Origin: Gammaproteobacteria bacterium | GTDB lineage: Bacteria; Pseudomonadota; Gammaproteobacteria; Steroidobacterales; GCA-2729495 | Length of the DNA: 64,000 nt | Reading direction: 5' to 3' | Assembly: GCA_028285245.1 (NCBI GenBank) | Contig: JANQPY010000008.1 | Location: 1-64,000, forward strand | Part shown: positions 54,635 to 64,000 of the stretch, piece by piece | Position numbering within the stretch: the stretch's first letter is position 1 | Layout: every line of letters begins with the position of its first letter | The notes under the pieces: model-generated | What the model was told of the DNA's origin: nothing | What the model saw: the letters and a program-made list of their open reading frames with translations, nothing else | Database searches by the model: none | Position numbers and translations under genes: made by a program

Positions 54635-56269
54635 TCAAGCCGTTCCCCAGTCGCGGATGATTGCGGCAATGCCGGGAAGGCTAGCAGTGCCATGTCCCCG
54701 AGACAAAGCACGATGAGTTTCGCTGGCAACCTGCTTACCCAGCTGAACGCCCCATTGATCGAAGGGGTTAATTCCCCACACGACGCTCTGCACGAAGACT
54801 TTGTGTTCGTACATAGCCAGCAGAAAGCCCAGGTTGTGGGGATTGAGATGGCGCATCAGCAGGACGTTGCTGGGCCGCCCTCCCGCATGCACGCGATGAG
54901 GCGCCATTTGTTTGGCCACGTCAGCTGCCAGGCCTGATTCGGTAAGGTCCGCAATCGCCTGCGCCTCACTGTAGCCATGCGCGAACACATCAGCCTGCGC
55001 AAGCATATTGGCGAGCGAATGCAGCTGTTGATTAGGGGGCGCCCCTGTTGACTTCACTGGCGCGACAAAATCCATGCTGAACTTTGCCGTGCCCTGGTGG
55101 AGCAACTGAAAGAATGAATGTTGCGCGTTGGAGCCGGAACCGCCCCAAAGCGGGCAACCGGTTGGAAAGTCGACCGTGGATCCGGAGCGATCAACAGATT
55201 TGCCATTGCTCTCCATGTCTAGCTGCTGAAGATAAGCCGGCAGCGAGGCCAAACGCTCTGTGTAGGGCAGGACGATGTGACTGGTGGAGCCAAGAAAATT
55301 CTGATTCCAGATGCCGATCAGGCCGAGCAAAACCGGCCAGTTGTCCGCGAATTCAGCCCGGCAAAAATGGTCGTCCATCGTCGCCGCTCCCGCGAGCAGC
55401 TCGCGAAACGCGTCGGTACCGATGCCCACTGCGATCGCCAGACCCACTGAGGACCATAGCGAGTACCGCCCGCCCACCCAATCCCACAAGCGCAGGCGCA
55501 GATCCTTCGCGATACCGAAGTCATCCATGGCAAGGTCATTTGTGGAAATTGCCACGAAATGCCGGCCGCACGCTTCCCGCCCGAGTGACCGTACCACCCA
55601 CTCGCGCGCCTGTTCGGCGTTGAGTTGCGTCTCCAAGGTACTAAAGCTCTTTGAGCAAACAACAAACAATGTGCGCCCAGGATCGAGCCGTTGCAGCAAG
55701 TCAGCCAGCGCACAGCCATCGATGTTCGAGACAAAGTGCACGGACGGTCCACCGTCTCCGGCGCTCGCCGACAGGGCCTCATTCACCATCACGAGCCCCA
55801 GGTCAGAACCGCCGATGCCGATATTCACAACATCGGTGAACGAACCGGAAACACCAGCGAGCGAGCCGTCGCGAATGGACGACGCGAGACTGAGCATGCG
55901 CTCCCGCTCTGCGACAACCTCGGGCATCACATCAATCCCCGAAACAAGCCACTCGGAATCCTGAGGAGCTCGCAAGGCCATGTGCAGAGCCGCCCGGCCC
56001 TCGGTATGGTTGACAGGCTGACCCCCGAAGAGTCTGTCGCGCCAGGCCTCCAGCGCCCGCCGCTCGGCAAGCCCCATCAGCAGCCCAAGCGTATCTTCCG
56101 TAATGAGATTGCGGGAAAAATCCAGCACAACGTCGTGCTGCTGTCTGGAAAAGCACTCAAAACGGGTCGGGTCAGACAGAAGGGAGGACAGACTGATAGC
56201 AGAAAGCTTGTCGCGTTCGTCTTCTAAGGCCTGGTAGGCCGGCTCAGTGCGCAACGCAGCCTCAGGCAC
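54635..56269 (-). CDS. pgi: Glucose-6-phosphate isomerase
   Basis: A 544-residue Pgi of normal length. Signatures are NIGIGGSDLGLVMVNEAL, the region VVCSKSFSTLETQLN, WDWVGGRYSLWSSVG, and GGSGSNAQHSFFQLLHQG with catalytic residues. It interconverts glucose- and fructose-6-phosphate and feeds the mannose branch (manC/manB). Its position between sugar-nucleotide genes suggests a biosynthetic copy. Whether the genome has a second copy is not visible here. Confidence 0.95.
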   Translation of the reverse strand: MPEAALRTEPAYQALEDERDKLSAISLSSLLSDPTRFECFSRQQHDVVLDFSRNLITEDTLGLLMGLAERRALEAWRDRLFGGQPVNHTEGRAALHMALRAPQDSEWLVSGIDVMPEVVAERERMLSLASSIRDGSLAGVSGSFTDVVNIGIGGSDLGLVMVNEALSASAGDGGPSVHFVSNIDGCALADLLQRLDPGRTLFVVCSKSFSTLETQLNAEQAREWVVRSLGREACGRHFVAISTNDLAMDDFGIAKDLRLRLWDWVGGRYSLWSSVGLAIAVGIGTDAFRELLAGAATMDDHFCRAEFADNWPVLLGLIGIWNQNFLGSTSHIVLPYTERLASLPAYLQQLDMESNGKSVDRSGSTVDFPTGCPLWGGSGSNAQHSFFQLLHQGTAKFSMDFVAPVKSTGAPPNQQLHSLANMLAQADVFAHGYSEAQAIADLTESGLAADVAKQMAPHRVHAGGRPSNVLLMRHLNPHNLGFLLAMYEHKVFVQSVVWGINPFDQWGVQLGKQVASETHRALSRGHGTASLPGIAAIIRDWGTA

Positions 56270-56280
56270 GCACGGAATCC

Positions 56281-57306
56281 TTAGGTCGGCTTCGCCGGGT
56301 CAATCTGGTAGTAAGCCAGATACCAATCGACGAATCGGCGCACACCCTCCTCTACCGAAGTCGAAGGACGATAATTCACAGCATTGGTCAGATCCTCAAC
56401 GTCGGCCCAGGTGTCCGGTACATCCCCCGGCTGCAGCGGCAGCAGATTACGCTCTGCTTTACGGCCTAGGCAGTCTTCCAACACGGCAATGTAGTGCTCA
56501 AGCTCAACCGGCTTACTGTTGCCGATGTTGTAGATGCGATAGGGCGCATTGCTAGTGCCCGGATCGGGCGACCCAGAATCCCATTCGTCATTCGCCGTTG
56601 CCACGCAATCCATTGATCGCACGACGCCTTCGGCGATGTCATCTACATACGTGAAGTCACGTTTATGTTTGCCGTAATTGAAGACGTTGATGGGCTGGCC
56701 CGCCAGGATGTCGCGGGTGAACTGAAAAAGCGCCATATCCGGCCGGCCAAATGGGCCATAGACCGTAAAGAATCGAAGCCCGGTCGTCGGCAGGCCGTAG
56801 AGGCCCGAGTAGGTGTGGGCCATCAGCTCATTGGCCTTCTTCGTTGCAGCGTACAGCGATAGCGGATGGTCGACATTGTGATGGACGGAAAACGGCATAC
56901 GGGTGTTTGCCCCGTACACTGAACTCGTGGAGGCATACACCAGGTGCTCAACCTGGTTGTGCCGACAACCCTCGAGCACATTCAGCGTGCCAACCAGATT
57001 GCTATCAACGTAGCTATGCGGGTTCTCAATGGAATACCTGACGCCTGCCTGGGCGGCCAGGTGGACGACACGCGCAAAAAGTGCCTCCTGAAAGAGCGTT
57101 TCCATGCCGGCACGGTCTGCCAGATCCAGCTTGACAAACGTGAAGTTCGGATGGGGCTCCAGCTCTGCGAGGCGGGCCTGCTTCAGACTCACGTCGTAGT
57201 AATCGTTCAGGTTATCGAGCCCGACGACTTCTTCGCCGCGGGCGAGAAGTCGCTGGGCAACATGGAAACCAATGAAGCCGGCGGCACCCGTTACCAGAAT
57301 TTTCAT
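56281..57306 (-). CDS. UDP-glucuronate 4-epimerase-like NAD-dependent epimerase
   Basis: A 341-residue extended [18 protein letters not shown] at the N-terminus, catalytic region [32 protein letters not shown] (Tyr-x3-Lys), and [20 protein letters not shown] with [10 protein letters not shown]. This pattern is that of the UDP-glucuronate/galacturonate 4-epimerases of capsule loci (CapI, LspL type). It would turn Ugd product into UDP-galacturonate. It follows the dehydrogenase gene after 25 bases. Confidence 0.9.
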   Translation of the reverse strand: MKILVTGAAGFIGFHVAQRLLARGEEVVGLDNLNDYYDVSLKQARLAELEPHPNFTFVKLDLADRAGMETLFQEALFARVVHLAAQAGVRYSIENPHSYVDSNLVGTLNVLEGCRHNQVEHLVYASTSSVYGANTRMPFSVHHNVDHPLSLYAATKKANELMAHTYSGLYGLPTTGLRFFTVYGPFGRPDMALFQFTRDILAGQPINVFNYGKHKRDFTYVDDIAEGVVRSMDCVATANDEWDSGSPDPGTSNAPYRIYNIGNSKPVELEHYIAVLEDCLGRKAERNLLPLQPGDVPDTWADVEDLTNAVNYRPSTSVEEGVRRFVDWYLAYYQIDPAKPT

Positions 57307-57331
57307 CGTGTGTGTGTGATGCGTTAGAAAC

Positions 57332-58630
57332 CTAGAGTCTACCGTCTACGGCATCCCCGGGGAGCACTGACTTAATGTCGTAGACCACACAGTCGGGTTT
57401 GCCAAGCGCGCGGATTCTGGCGGCGCCAAGCTGCTTGTACTGTTTGTGCCCTACCGCCAGAATCACGGCATCATACTGACCGTTAGACTTGCCCGAACGG
57501 GCATCGATGAGCTTGACCCCGTACTCGCTGCCGACAATCTTCGCATCGGCCCAGGGATCATCAACCTCGACCTGCGCGTCGAACGACTCCAGCTCACGAA
57601 TCACGTCGATGACCCGCGTATTGCGCACATCGGGGCAATCCTCCTTGAACGTCATGCCCAGCACCAAAATGCGTGACTCCGGGACGCGAATTCCGCGCGT
57701 CACCATCAGCCGCACGACCTGAGCGGCAACATACAGACCCATGTTGTCATTGATTCTCCGCCCGGCAAGAATCATCTCCGGGTGGTATCCGATTTCCTGG
57801 GATTTGTGGGTCAAATAGTACGGATCCACCCCGATGCAATGTCCGCCCACCAGGCCGGGCCGGAAAGGCAGAAAGTTCCACTTTGTTCCCGCCGCTTCCA
57901 GCACTTCCAGCGTATCCAGCCCGAGTCGGTTAAAGATCAGCGAGAGTTCGTTGATTAAGGCGATATTCACATCACGCTGCGTGTTCTCAATGACCTTTGC
58001 GGCTTCAGCAACCCTGATGCTCGATGCCAGGTAGGTACCGGCCTTTATGACCCTGGAATAGAGCGCATCAATGAATTCCGCGGCCTCCGGCGTTGAGCCC
58101 GAGGTTACCTTCAGGATGTCAGAAACCCGGTGCTCTTTGTCGCCCGGATTGATCCGCTCCGGGCTGTAGCCGAGAAAAAACTCTCGATTTAGCGTCAGCC
58201 CCGACTCTTCAACAAGGATCGGCGCGCAGTCGTCTTCCGTCGCACCCGGATACACGGTTGATTCGTAGATCACCACGTCGCCTTTTGACAAAACGGAGCC
58301 GACACTCTTGCTAGCCCGCTTCAAGGCAGTCAGGTTTGGACGCTTGGCAGTATCGATTGGCGTTGGCACCGTGACGATATACACCGTGCATGGCCCAAGC
58401 TCTGCAATGTCGTTGGTGAAGCTGAGATCCTCAGCCTCCGAAAGCTCCTCAGGCGAGACTTCCAGGGTGCTGTCTTGCCCCTCGTTGAGTTCGGCGATTC
58501 GAGCCGAATTTATGTCAAAGCCGATAGTGGGAAAGTGCTTGCCAAACTCCACCGCCAGCGGAAGTCCGACGTAGCCAAGGCCGATGATCGCGACCTGGGC
58601 ATCTTCTAACGTTGGTAACTCAGCAGTCAT
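57332..58630 (-). CDS. UDP-N-acetylhexosamine 6-dehydrogenase (TviB/WbpO type)
   Basis: A 432-residue nucleotide-sugar dehydrogenase distinct from Ugd. It has [19 protein letters not shown], the [16 protein letters not shown] segment, [14 protein letters not shown], and catalytic Cys in [17 protein letters not shown], then [15 protein letters not shown]. The match is best to UDP-GalNAc/UDP-GlcNAc 6-dehydrogenases (TviB, WbpO), yielding a UDP-N-acetyl-uronate. Such a carboxylated sugar is a plausible substrate for the amidotransferases in this locus. Confidence 0.9.
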   Translation of the reverse strand: MTAELPTLEDAQVAIIGLGYVGLPLAVEFGKHFPTIGFDINSARIAELNEGQDSTLEVSPEELSEAEDLSFTNDIAELGPCTVYIVTVPTPIDTAKRPNLTALKRASKSVGSVLSKGDVVIYESTVYPGATEDDCAPILVEESGLTLNREFFLGYSPERINPGDKEHRVSDILKVTSGSTPEAAEFIDALYSRVIKAGTYLASSIRVAEAAKVIENTQRDVNIALINELSLIFNRLGLDTLEVLEAAGTKWNFLPFRPGLVGGHCIGVDPYYLTHKSQEIGYHPEMILAGRRINDNMGLYVAAQVVRLMVTRGIRVPESRILVLGMTFKEDCPDVRNTRVIDVIRELESFDAQVEVDDPWADAKIVGSEYGVKLIDARSGKSNGQYDAVILAVGHKQYKQLGAARIRALGKPDCVVYDIKSVLPGDAVDGRL

Positions 58631-58772
58631 AGGTGGTGGCCATTGGTATCGGTTATTTGGGCCTCGTGCGGGAGCTGCGCATTCTCATGCATTCAGGCCT
58701 GGCTGACTACCCGTCAGGTCACACTCCAGGCTACCCACGGCCTGCATCCGGCAAGACCAGGCGCGGACCCGC

Positions 58773-59480
58773 CTAGCTCGATCGGGGCCAGGCCGCTCCT
58801 GCGGCGCAGCTCGCGTCCAATCGCTCCAGGTACTTCGCATGCAGGGCGCGCTCATCCTCGCTGGCCCTGCGCACGTTCAGAGTCAGGCCATCGCGCTCCA
58901 CGGGCACGGACGCCGCAGAGCCTGCCTCAGAGTCAGTCGCCTCTGTTTGAAGAGATAGCGAGACCTGGCCGCCGGTCATCGCCAGGTACACGTCAGCCAG
59001 AAGCTCGGCATCAAGCAGGGCCCCGTGTAAATCACGGCCGGAGTTGTCAATCTGGTAACGCCGGCACAAGGCGTCGAGGCTGTTTCGCTGCCCCGGGTGC
59101 ATCTGGCGGGCGAGTGTCAAAGTGTCAATCACAGAGCAACAATCGCTAATCCGCATTGCGCTGCCGGCGAGTTCGATCTCTCGATCGATAAACCCCGTAT
59201 CAAAATCTGCGTTGTGAATGACGAGCTCGGCGCCAGTCACAAAATCAACGAAACTCTCAAGGATATCCGTAAACACCGGCTTGTCTGCGAGCATCGCGCG
59301 TGAAATCCCATGGACCTCCTCCGCCGCCTCATCTATGTCCCGTTCCGGATTTATGTATACGTGAAACTTGTTATCAGTCCGTCGCCGATTCTGAATCTCA
59401 ACGCAACCGATCTCGATGACCCGATGGCCCTTAGAGACCTCAAGTCCGGTAGTTTCCGTATCAAGTACGACCTGCCTCAT
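58773..59480 (-). CDS. dnaQ: DNA polymerase III epsilon subunit
   Basis: A 235-residue 3'-5' proofreading exonuclease. Exo I is [10 protein letters not shown], the middle block is [14 protein letters not shown] (Exo II), and Exo III is [32 protein letters not shown]. It overlaps rnhA by 4 bases, the same gene pair as in E. coli (there divergent) and the same operon order as in many gammaproteobacteria. It is a core gene and is not part of the glycan locus. Confidence 0.96.
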   Translation of the reverse strand: MRQVVLDTETTGLEVSKGHRVIEIGCVEIQNRRRTDNKFHVYINPERDIDEAAEEVHGISRAMLADKPVFTDILESFVDFVTGAELVIHNADFDTGFIDREIELAGSAMRISDCCSVIDTLTLARQMHPGQRNSLDALCRRYQIDNSGRDLHGALLDAELLADVYLAMTGGQVSLSLQTEATDSEAGSAASVPVERDGLTLNVRRASEDERALHAKYLERLDASCAAGAAWPRSS

Positions 59481-59926
59481 TCACCTTCCTCGAGAAGCGC
59501 TTGTTCCAGACCCAGATTGGCAAGCTGATCTGCGCGCTCATTACCGGGGTTACCGGCGTGGCCCTTCACCCAGTGCCAGCTAATGGAATGCTTTGCGGCC
59601 TCCGCATCAAGCGCCTGCCACAAGTCCTGGTTCTTGACTGGCTTTCGACTGGCCGTCCGCCAGCCACGCGCCCGCCAGCCTGGCAACCATTCACTGATGC
59701 CCCGGCGCACGTATTCGGAATCGGTGTAGAGCCGCACTTGGCAACGGCGGTTCAGCGCTTCGAGCGCCCGGATAGCAGCTGTGAGTTCCATGCGATTGTT
59801 GGTAGTTTCACGCTCGCCGCCGAACAGCTCACGCTGCTCCTCAGCGTAGCGCAACAAAACACCCCAACCGCCAGGACCTGGATTTCCGCGACATGCGCCG
59901 TCGGTATAGATCTCGACGCCGCTCAT
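59477..59926 (-). CDS. rnhA: Ribonuclease HI
   Basis: A 149-residue RNase HI. The active site lies in [17 protein letters not shown] (Asp), [12 protein letters not shown] (Glu), LYTDSEYV (Asp) and NERADQLA (Asp). It cleaves the RNA strand of RNA-DNA hybrids. It overlaps both neighbours by 4 bases (methyltransferase upstream, dnaQ downstream). Confidence 0.97.
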   Translation of the reverse strand: MSGVEIYTDGACRGNPGPGGWGVLLRYAEEQRELFGGERETTNNRMELTAAIRALEALNRRCQVRLYTDSEYVRRGISEWLPGWRARGWRTASRKPVKNQDLWQALDAEAAKHSISWHWVKGHAGNPGNERADQLANLGLEQALLEEGE

Positions 59927-60744
59927 GCGGCGTTGCGCGTGGTTGGATTCACCAGCCCGCCGACCAGCCGAGGACGTCGAGGCCAGCGACTACGCATCGG
60001 GGTTAGCGGCAACATCTCTTTGCTGGCTGAGACCACGTAACAGGCAGCGAACGGCGACCAGTGGAGTACCCGCTCAGCGAGGCCCGCAATGCGGCTGCCT
60101 GACGCAAGCTTCCGCTTATGACTTGCTGTCGCGTTGGCCGTCGTCTCTCCATCACTGCGCGCTGGGCCACCGGCGACCATTACGGGCAGATGAAAGTGAT
60201 AGTGCCGACTGGCATCAATACGGTAATTCAACAAACGCAACCAGTCGCGCAGGCGATGCTCTGAAATGAGGTGGCCTACGCCAGGCGGAAACCCTTGCCG
60301 GGCCAGCACATGGCGCATGCCCCACACACCGTGGGGATTGAAGCACAAGACCACAAGCTGGCCGTCAGGTCTAAGCACTCTATCTACTTCTCTCAGCAGG
60401 CCATGCGGATCGCTGTTAGTTTCCAGTGCGTGAGCGATCAGCACGGCATCGATCGAGTCGGACGCGATGCCCAGCCGATCGCCCTGAGTCACCAAATCAA
60501 CGCCCGGTCCCGGCCGAGAGGCCGCGACAGCCGCCCGGCGCGTCCGGGCGCTGCGCACGTACGCGTGTCCGGCCCAGTCTCCGATCTGCAAGAGCTGATC
60601 CCCAAACAGAGCCGCAAGTGCACTCCGCACGACCCGTAGTTCGCCCGCGAGCAGCCGGCGCCCTGCGGGCGTATCCAGCCAGGCGCGATCAAACTTACGG
60701 GGGCCCAGGCGCTTCCTCAGCCACTTCACGCGCATATCACCCAT
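59923..60744 (-). CDS. YafS-like SAM-dependent methyltransferase
   Basis: A 273-residue protein with [47 protein letters not shown], a motif IV/post-I pattern of Methyltransf_11; the usual glycine-rich motif I is weak ([12 protein letters not shown]). It holds the place of yafS, the uncharacterised methyltransferase beside rnhA/dnaQ in Enterobacteria, and heads the three-gene operon. The substrate is unknown. Confidence 0.83.
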   Translation of the reverse strand: MGDMRVKWLRKRLGPRKFDRAWLDTPAGRRLLAGELRVVRSALAALFGDQLLQIGDWAGHAYVRSARTRRAAVAASRPGPGVDLVTQGDRLGIASDSIDAVLIAHALETNSDPHGLLREVDRVLRPDGQLVVLCFNPHGVWGMRHVLARQGFPPGVGHLISEHRLRDWLRLLNYRIDASRHYHFHLPVMVAGGPARSDGETTANATASHKRKLASGSRIAGLAERVLHWSPFAACYVVSASKEMLPLTPMRSRWPRRPRLVGGLVNPTTRNAA

Positions 60745-60991
60745 AGCGAGATTCTACCGGAGGATGAAGGCCTTAACCTGTCTCACTGCCCCTTATGACC
60801 TAACAGGACTCCTCCGTCGTGCGCTGAAAGGTCCGTTGTCTTCCTCTTGGGACTGGAGACGCGCCGTCGTCGATGGTAACTGTGGCCGGTTGCGGACCAG
60901 GGAAGCGCGGCTTGAGGAAAGTTCCGCGCACCGCACTGTGCGGTTTGACCGGCTGACGTACAATTCCGCCTACTGTTAATGGGGAGCGAGC

Positions 60992-61771
60992 ATGGGATTC
61001 CTGGCGGGCAAGAAAGCATTAATTGTAGGTATTGCGAGCAAGCGTTCGATTGCCTGGGGAATTGCCCAAGCGATGGCACGTGAAGGCGCGGAGCTCGCGT
61101 TGACTTATCAGGGGGAGAAACTCGCCGACCGCGTCAAGGAATTTGGCGACGCTTGCGGTGCGACTTTCTGCACTGCGATGGATGTGACGGAAGATGGCCA
61201 AATCAACGCTGCCTTTGACCGTTTGAGGGACCACTGGCAATGCGTGGATATTATTGTCCACTCCGTTGGTTTCGCACCGCGAGAGGCGCTGGCGGGCGGG
61301 TACCTCGAATCAATCACCCGTGATGGGTTTCGCATCGCGCATGACATCAGCAGCTATAGTTTCCCGGCCCTCGCCAAAGCCGCCAGAGACCTGCTGACGC
61401 CGGGCGCTGCATTGCTCACGCTAAGCTACCTGGGCGCAATCAAGGCGATCCCCAACTACAACGTGATGGGCCCTGCAAAAGCCAGTCTCGAGGCCAACGT
61501 GCGGTTCATGGCTGCTGACCTTGGCGCCCAAGGCGTCAGAGTCAACGCAATCTCTGCGGGCCCCATCAAGACACTGGCGGCGGCGGGTATCGGCAATTTC
61601 CGCCAGATGCTTAATCACGTAGCTGAGTCTTCTGCACTTAAGCGCAATGTAAGCATTGAAGATGTCGGCAATGCGGCAGCCTTCCTCTGTTCAGATCTCG
61701 CCGCAGGGATAACCGGCGAAGTAGTCTACGTTGATGCGGGCTACAACATGATGGGAATGGCGGCTAGCTAG
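60992..61771 (+). CDS. fabI: Enoyl-[acyl-carrier-protein] reductase (NADH)
   Basis: A 259-residue FabI of standard length: [23 protein letters not shown], catalytic Tyr-x6-Lys in [16 protein letters not shown], and [13 protein letters not shown] at the end. It carries out the last step of each fatty-acid elongation cycle. GGGGAG stands five bases before the ATG. As in Pseudomonas, it lies near ppiD, but a symporter gene is placed between them here. Confidence 0.97.
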   Translation: MGFLAGKKALIVGIASKRSIAWGIAQAMAREGAELALTYQGEKLADRVKEFGDACGATFCTAMDVTEDGQINAAFDRLRDHWQCVDIIVHSVGFAPREALAGGYLESITRDGFRIAHDISSYSFPALAKAARDLLTPGAALLTLSYLGAIKAIPNYNVMGPAKASLEANVRFMAADLGAQGVRVNAISAGPIKTLAAAGIGNFRQMLNHVAESSALKRNVSIEDVGNAAAFLCSDLAAGITGEVVYVDAGYNMMGMAAS

Positions 61772-61772
61772 A

Positions 61773-62957
61773 TCAACGCGCCGCACTCTTTCCAAGCGTC
61801 AGATTCTCTCCCTCCAGCCGGGCAACCACCGCTGCGCAGCTGGCGTCGCCAATCACATTGACGCTTGTCCTCGCCATATCCAGAACGCGATCAAACACGA
61901 ACAGGACACCAATCGCTTCGACGGGCAACCCAACGGCGGCGAGAATAATCGCAATGGCGACGAGCGACGCCGAGGGAATGCCGGCGACGCCGATTGATGT
62001 GATCAGCGCTATGGCGACAATCGAGAACTGAACGCCGAAGCTCAGCTCGAGGCCGTAGGCTTGCGCAATAAACATCGCCGCCACGCACTCATATAAAGCC
62101 GTGCCGTTCATATTGACGGTGGCCCCCAACGGCAAAACGAAACCGCTTACACGATTAGAGACACCGACATCGCGCTCGATACATTCGATCGTTACGGGCA
62201 GCGTCGCGGACGACGATGCTGTGGAGAACGCTGTTAGCATGGATGGGGAGATTGCCCTGAAGAAGGCCAGCGGCGACACACCGCCCAGCAGTCTTAGAAG
62301 CGAGCCCAAGGTGATCAGCACATGCAGCCCCAGCGCCGCCAACACAACCAGCGCGAAACTGATAAGCGGGCCGGCTGCATCGAACCCGGTCTTCGCCACC
62401 ACGCGAGCTACCAGACCGAATACGCCAATGGGCGCAAACAGCATGACCCAGGCCGTGATCCGCATCATCACCTCGAACACAGCTGACCAGAACCGATAGA
62501 GCGGTTCGGCGAGGCTGTGCTCGATCTGCGTCATAAAGTAACCAAACAGCAGGCAAAAGAAGATGATGCCCAGCATTTCTGCATTGGCAGCCGCCGCAAC
62601 GATGTTGGGTGGCACCATGCGTAAGAAGATATCGACGACGTCGCCTACGCCCCGGCCCTCAAGCCGCTCCTGCAGATCGCCGGTATCTGCATCCAAAGCC
62701 AGCAGCTCACGCGCCGGCTCGCCGTTCACGTAACCAGGCTGAACAAGGTTTACCAGGAACAGGCCGATAAGAATCGCGGCCAGCGTTGTGCCAGCGTAGA
62801 AGGCCAGCGTTTTGCCGCCAAGCTTGCCTAGGTTCCCGGAGGAGCCAATCCCCGCCACACCAACGATGATCGATGACGTGATCAAAGGCACGATCAACAT
62901 CTTTAGGGCATTGATGAATAGCGTGCCGACGAAGTCGAATGCATCCACCAACCGCAC
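61773..62957 (-). CDS. Dicarboxylate/amino acid:cation symporter (SDF/DAACS family)
   Basis: From the first canonical start (GTG 62957) the protein has 394 residues. It has the family signature TASSSATLPVTIECIERDVGV and the ion/substrate site VLPLGATVNMNGTALYE. Eight or so membrane segments and a hairpin region fit GltP/DctA relatives. The frame extends upstream without ATG, GTG or TTG and encodes a normal first helix (KLALHWQILIAIALAVIAG). The true start may therefore be the CTG at 63071, which overlaps the ppiD stop as CTGA and would give 432 residues. Substrate unknown. Confidence 0.9.
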   Translation of the reverse strand: MRLVDAFDFVGTLFINALKMLIVPLITSSIIVGVAGIGSSGNLGKLGGKTLAFYAGTTLAAILIGLFLVNLVQPGYVNGEPARELLALDADTGDLQERLEGRGVGDVVDIFLRMVPPNIVAAAANAEMLGIIFFCLLFGYFMTQIEHSLAEPLYRFWSAVFEVMMRITAWVMLFAPIGVFGLVARVVAKTGFDAAGPLISFALVVLAALGLHVLITLGSLLRLLGGVSPLAFFRAISPSMLTAFSTASSSATLPVTIECIERDVGVSNRVSGFVLPLGATVNMNGTALYECVAAMFIAQAYGLELSFGVQFSIVAIALITSIGVAGIPSASLVAIAIILAAVGLPVEAIGVLFVFDRVLDMARTSVNVIGDASCAAVVARLEGENLTLGKSAAR

Positions 62958-63067
62958 TGGGCCGACCGCAGCCGTCTCTCCAGCGAGCGTACCGGCGATG
63001 ACCGCGAGAGCTATCGCGATCAGAATCTGCCAGTGGAGGGCGAGTTTATTCAGCGGCCTGTTTCCGG

Positions 63068-64000
63068 TCAGGGGGACAGCGCATCCTCATCCGGCGACTG
63101 GATAACACCCTGAGCCAAGACAACCGAAGCCTCACCGCGAAGATTAAGCAGCAGCGATGTCGCAGAACTGGAACCTAGCTGCTCGGCCAAGACCGCCTTA
63201 CGCTGATCACGCTGGTCACGCGCGACGGCTTCGGGCTTCCCCGGTTCGATTGCATCAAGCCGGTATATCGCGTAGCCACCCGCGGTTGTCTCCAGTTCAC
63301 CAACGCTTGGCAAATCCGAGTTCTTGGCCCCAGCGCGAAATACGTCGGCCAGTACCTCCGCGGGCACGGAGGCGTCTGCGCGCTCTACCCAAGTACCGCC
63401 ATTGAGATCGACCCCAAACTCAACCGCGAGCAAAGCCAGCTCTGCGCCTGCTCTGGCGCGTTCAGCGAACGCGCTGCCGCGCTCGCGCGCTTGCTCAGCC
63501 GCAGCTTCGAGCGCAAGGTCTTCCTCTATCTGATCCCGCACGTCGGCGAGCGGACGGAGCTCGGGCAAGCGATGCTCGGAAACTCGCAGCACCACAGAGG
63601 CGCCGCCCTCCAACTCGATCAGCTCGCTGTTCTCGCCGTCTTCGAGAACCGCCTGACTGAAAGCTGCGTCGACCAGCGGCCGACTGAACCCAAAGGGCCC
63701 TCCCCCGGTTCGTGTGAACTCCGTTACCCGTTGAACAGCCAGGCCCAGCTGCTCGGCGGCCACTGCAAGCGTGCCCGGGTTCTCCAGCGCGAGGTCATCG
63801 AGCAGCTGCTGCGACTCGTAATATTCATCGTCGGCTCTCTGCAGCTTCAGGTCCGCGAGCAGGCTCTCCCGAATGTCCTCGAAGGCCTCCACCTGCCCGC
63901 CTGTAACCTCCTGAAGCTCAATAATGTGGTAACCAAACTCTGTACTCACAGGAGCCGATAATTCACCCACCTCTAGCCCGAACAACGCGTCTTCGAAAGC
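63068..64000 (-). CDS. ppiD: Peptidyl-prolyl cis-trans isomerase PpiD, C-terminal part (cut by window edge)
   Basis: The frame covers 310 residues up to the stop and continues beyond the right edge. It begins inside the parvulin domain (AFEDALFGLEVGELS, then EFGYHIIELQEV), followed by the long helical C-terminal chaperone part typical of PpiD/SurA-like periplasmic folding factors. The ppiD-to-fabI neighbourhood supports PpiD over SurA. The N-terminal membrane anchor is not in the window. Confidence 0.88.
   Translation of the reverse strand, partial: AFEDALFGLEVGELSAPVSTEFGYHIIELQEVTGGQVEAFEDIRESLLADLKLQRADDEYYESQQLLDDLALENPGTLAVAAEQLGLAVQRVTEFTRTGGGPFGFSRPLVDAAFSQAVLEDGENSELIELEGGASVVLRVSEHRLPELRPLADVRDQIEEDLALEAAAEQARERGSAFAERARAGAELALLAVEFGVDLNGGTWVERADASVPAEVLADVFRAGAKNSDLPSVGELETTAGGYAIYRLDAIEPGKPEAVARDQRDQRKAVLAEQLGSSSATSLLLNLRGEASVVLAQGVIQSPDEDALSP

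Noticed and set aside
58631..58772. Possible small RNA or tRNA between the UDP-sugar dehydrogenase and dnaQ
   Set aside because: No cloverleaf, conserved T-loop or terminator; nothing supports a gene there.
60930..60964. TTGACC (60945) and TACAAT (60959) upstream of fabI as a promoter; adjacent ACCGCA/TGCGGT hairpin
   Set aside because: The spacer is only 8 bases, far from 16-18, and no better -35 fits; the hairpin has no T-run.
1..64000. CRISPR arrays, insertion sequences, prophage, rRNA or tRNA genes
   Set aside because: No spaced direct repeats, transposase or integrase motifs, rRNA stretches or T-loop patterns were found on either strand by reading.

Overview
The window reads as chromosomal DNA of a GC-rich gammaproteobacterium. 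Its right end carries a housekeeping block (ppiD, an SDF-family symporter, fabI, and a yafS-like methyltransferase with rnhA and dnaQ). The ppiD/fabI and rnhA/dnaQ neighbourhoods are typical of Gammaproteobacteria. Almost everything to the left is one very large exopolysaccharide/capsule locus. Most of its genes belong to the families that accompany exosortase A (XrtA/EpsH, PEP-CTERM) systems. No rRNA, tRNA, CRISPR array, insertion sequence or phage gene was seen.

Layout. (1) 1-5308, minus: start of a CDP-sugar type NAD-dependent enzyme, rfbF, two methyltransferases and a 717-residue protein of unknown function. (2) 5386-10062, plus: Wzx-type flippase, a GT4 glycosyltransferase, a PIG-L deacetylase and another unknown protein, in a tightly packed operon. 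(3) 10028-20918, minus: SGNH hydrolase, O-antigen-ligase-like membrane protein, amidotransferase, FemAB-like protein, polysaccharide deacetylase, beta-barrel protein, tyrosine kinase, chain-length regulator and Wza-like export lipoprotein. (4) 21312-25534, plus: GT4, second amidotransferase, GT4. (5) 25511-28660, minus: two alpha/beta hydrolases, an acyl carrier protein and a membrane GT2. (6) 28661-32676, plus: a third asparagine-synthetase-like protein that lacks the catalytic Cys2, a secreted jelly-roll-like protein and a GNAT protein. (7) 32641-38426, minus: deacetylase, GT4, PLP-dependent decarboxylase, acyl-CoA ligase and a TPR protein. (8) 38490-42241, minus: a 1151-residue secreted Kelch/Ig-like/jelly-roll protein with its own promoter, a cyclic-di-GMP-I (GEMM-I) riboswitch and an intrinsic terminator. 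(9) 42462-50362: further glycosyltransferases, a methyltransferase, a GNAT protein, an FG-GAP repeat lipoprotein and a serine-hydrolase (beta-lactamase fold) lipoprotein. (10) 50402-58630, minus: nucleotide-sugar supply (manB, manC, ugd, pgi, a UDP-uronate 4-epimerase, and a UDP-HexNAc dehydrogenase). (11) 58773-64000: housekeeping block.

How the parts work together (inference from families). The sugar-nucleotide genes should provide GDP-mannose, UDP-glucuronate/galacturonate, a UDP-N-acetyl-uronate and CDP-glucose. The glycosyltransferases build a repeat unit, the flippase exports it and the ligase/polymerase-like protein joins it. The chain-length protein, tyrosine kinase, beta-barrel protein and export lipoprotein form the envelope machine. 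Deacetylases, amidotransferases, FemAB/GNAT proteins and the ACP/ligase/decarboxylase/hydrolase set would decorate the glycan.

The most interesting points are these. A textbook-quality c-di-GMP-I riboswitch controls the giant secreted modular protein. The central module of that protein exists as a closely similar stand-alone secreted paralog 8 kb away. The XrtA accessory set is extensive, yet no exosortase, no accessory ATPase and no initiating sugar-phosphate transferase lies in the window. A perfect 10-bp inverted repeat frames the 77-bp divergent promoter region at 5309-5385.
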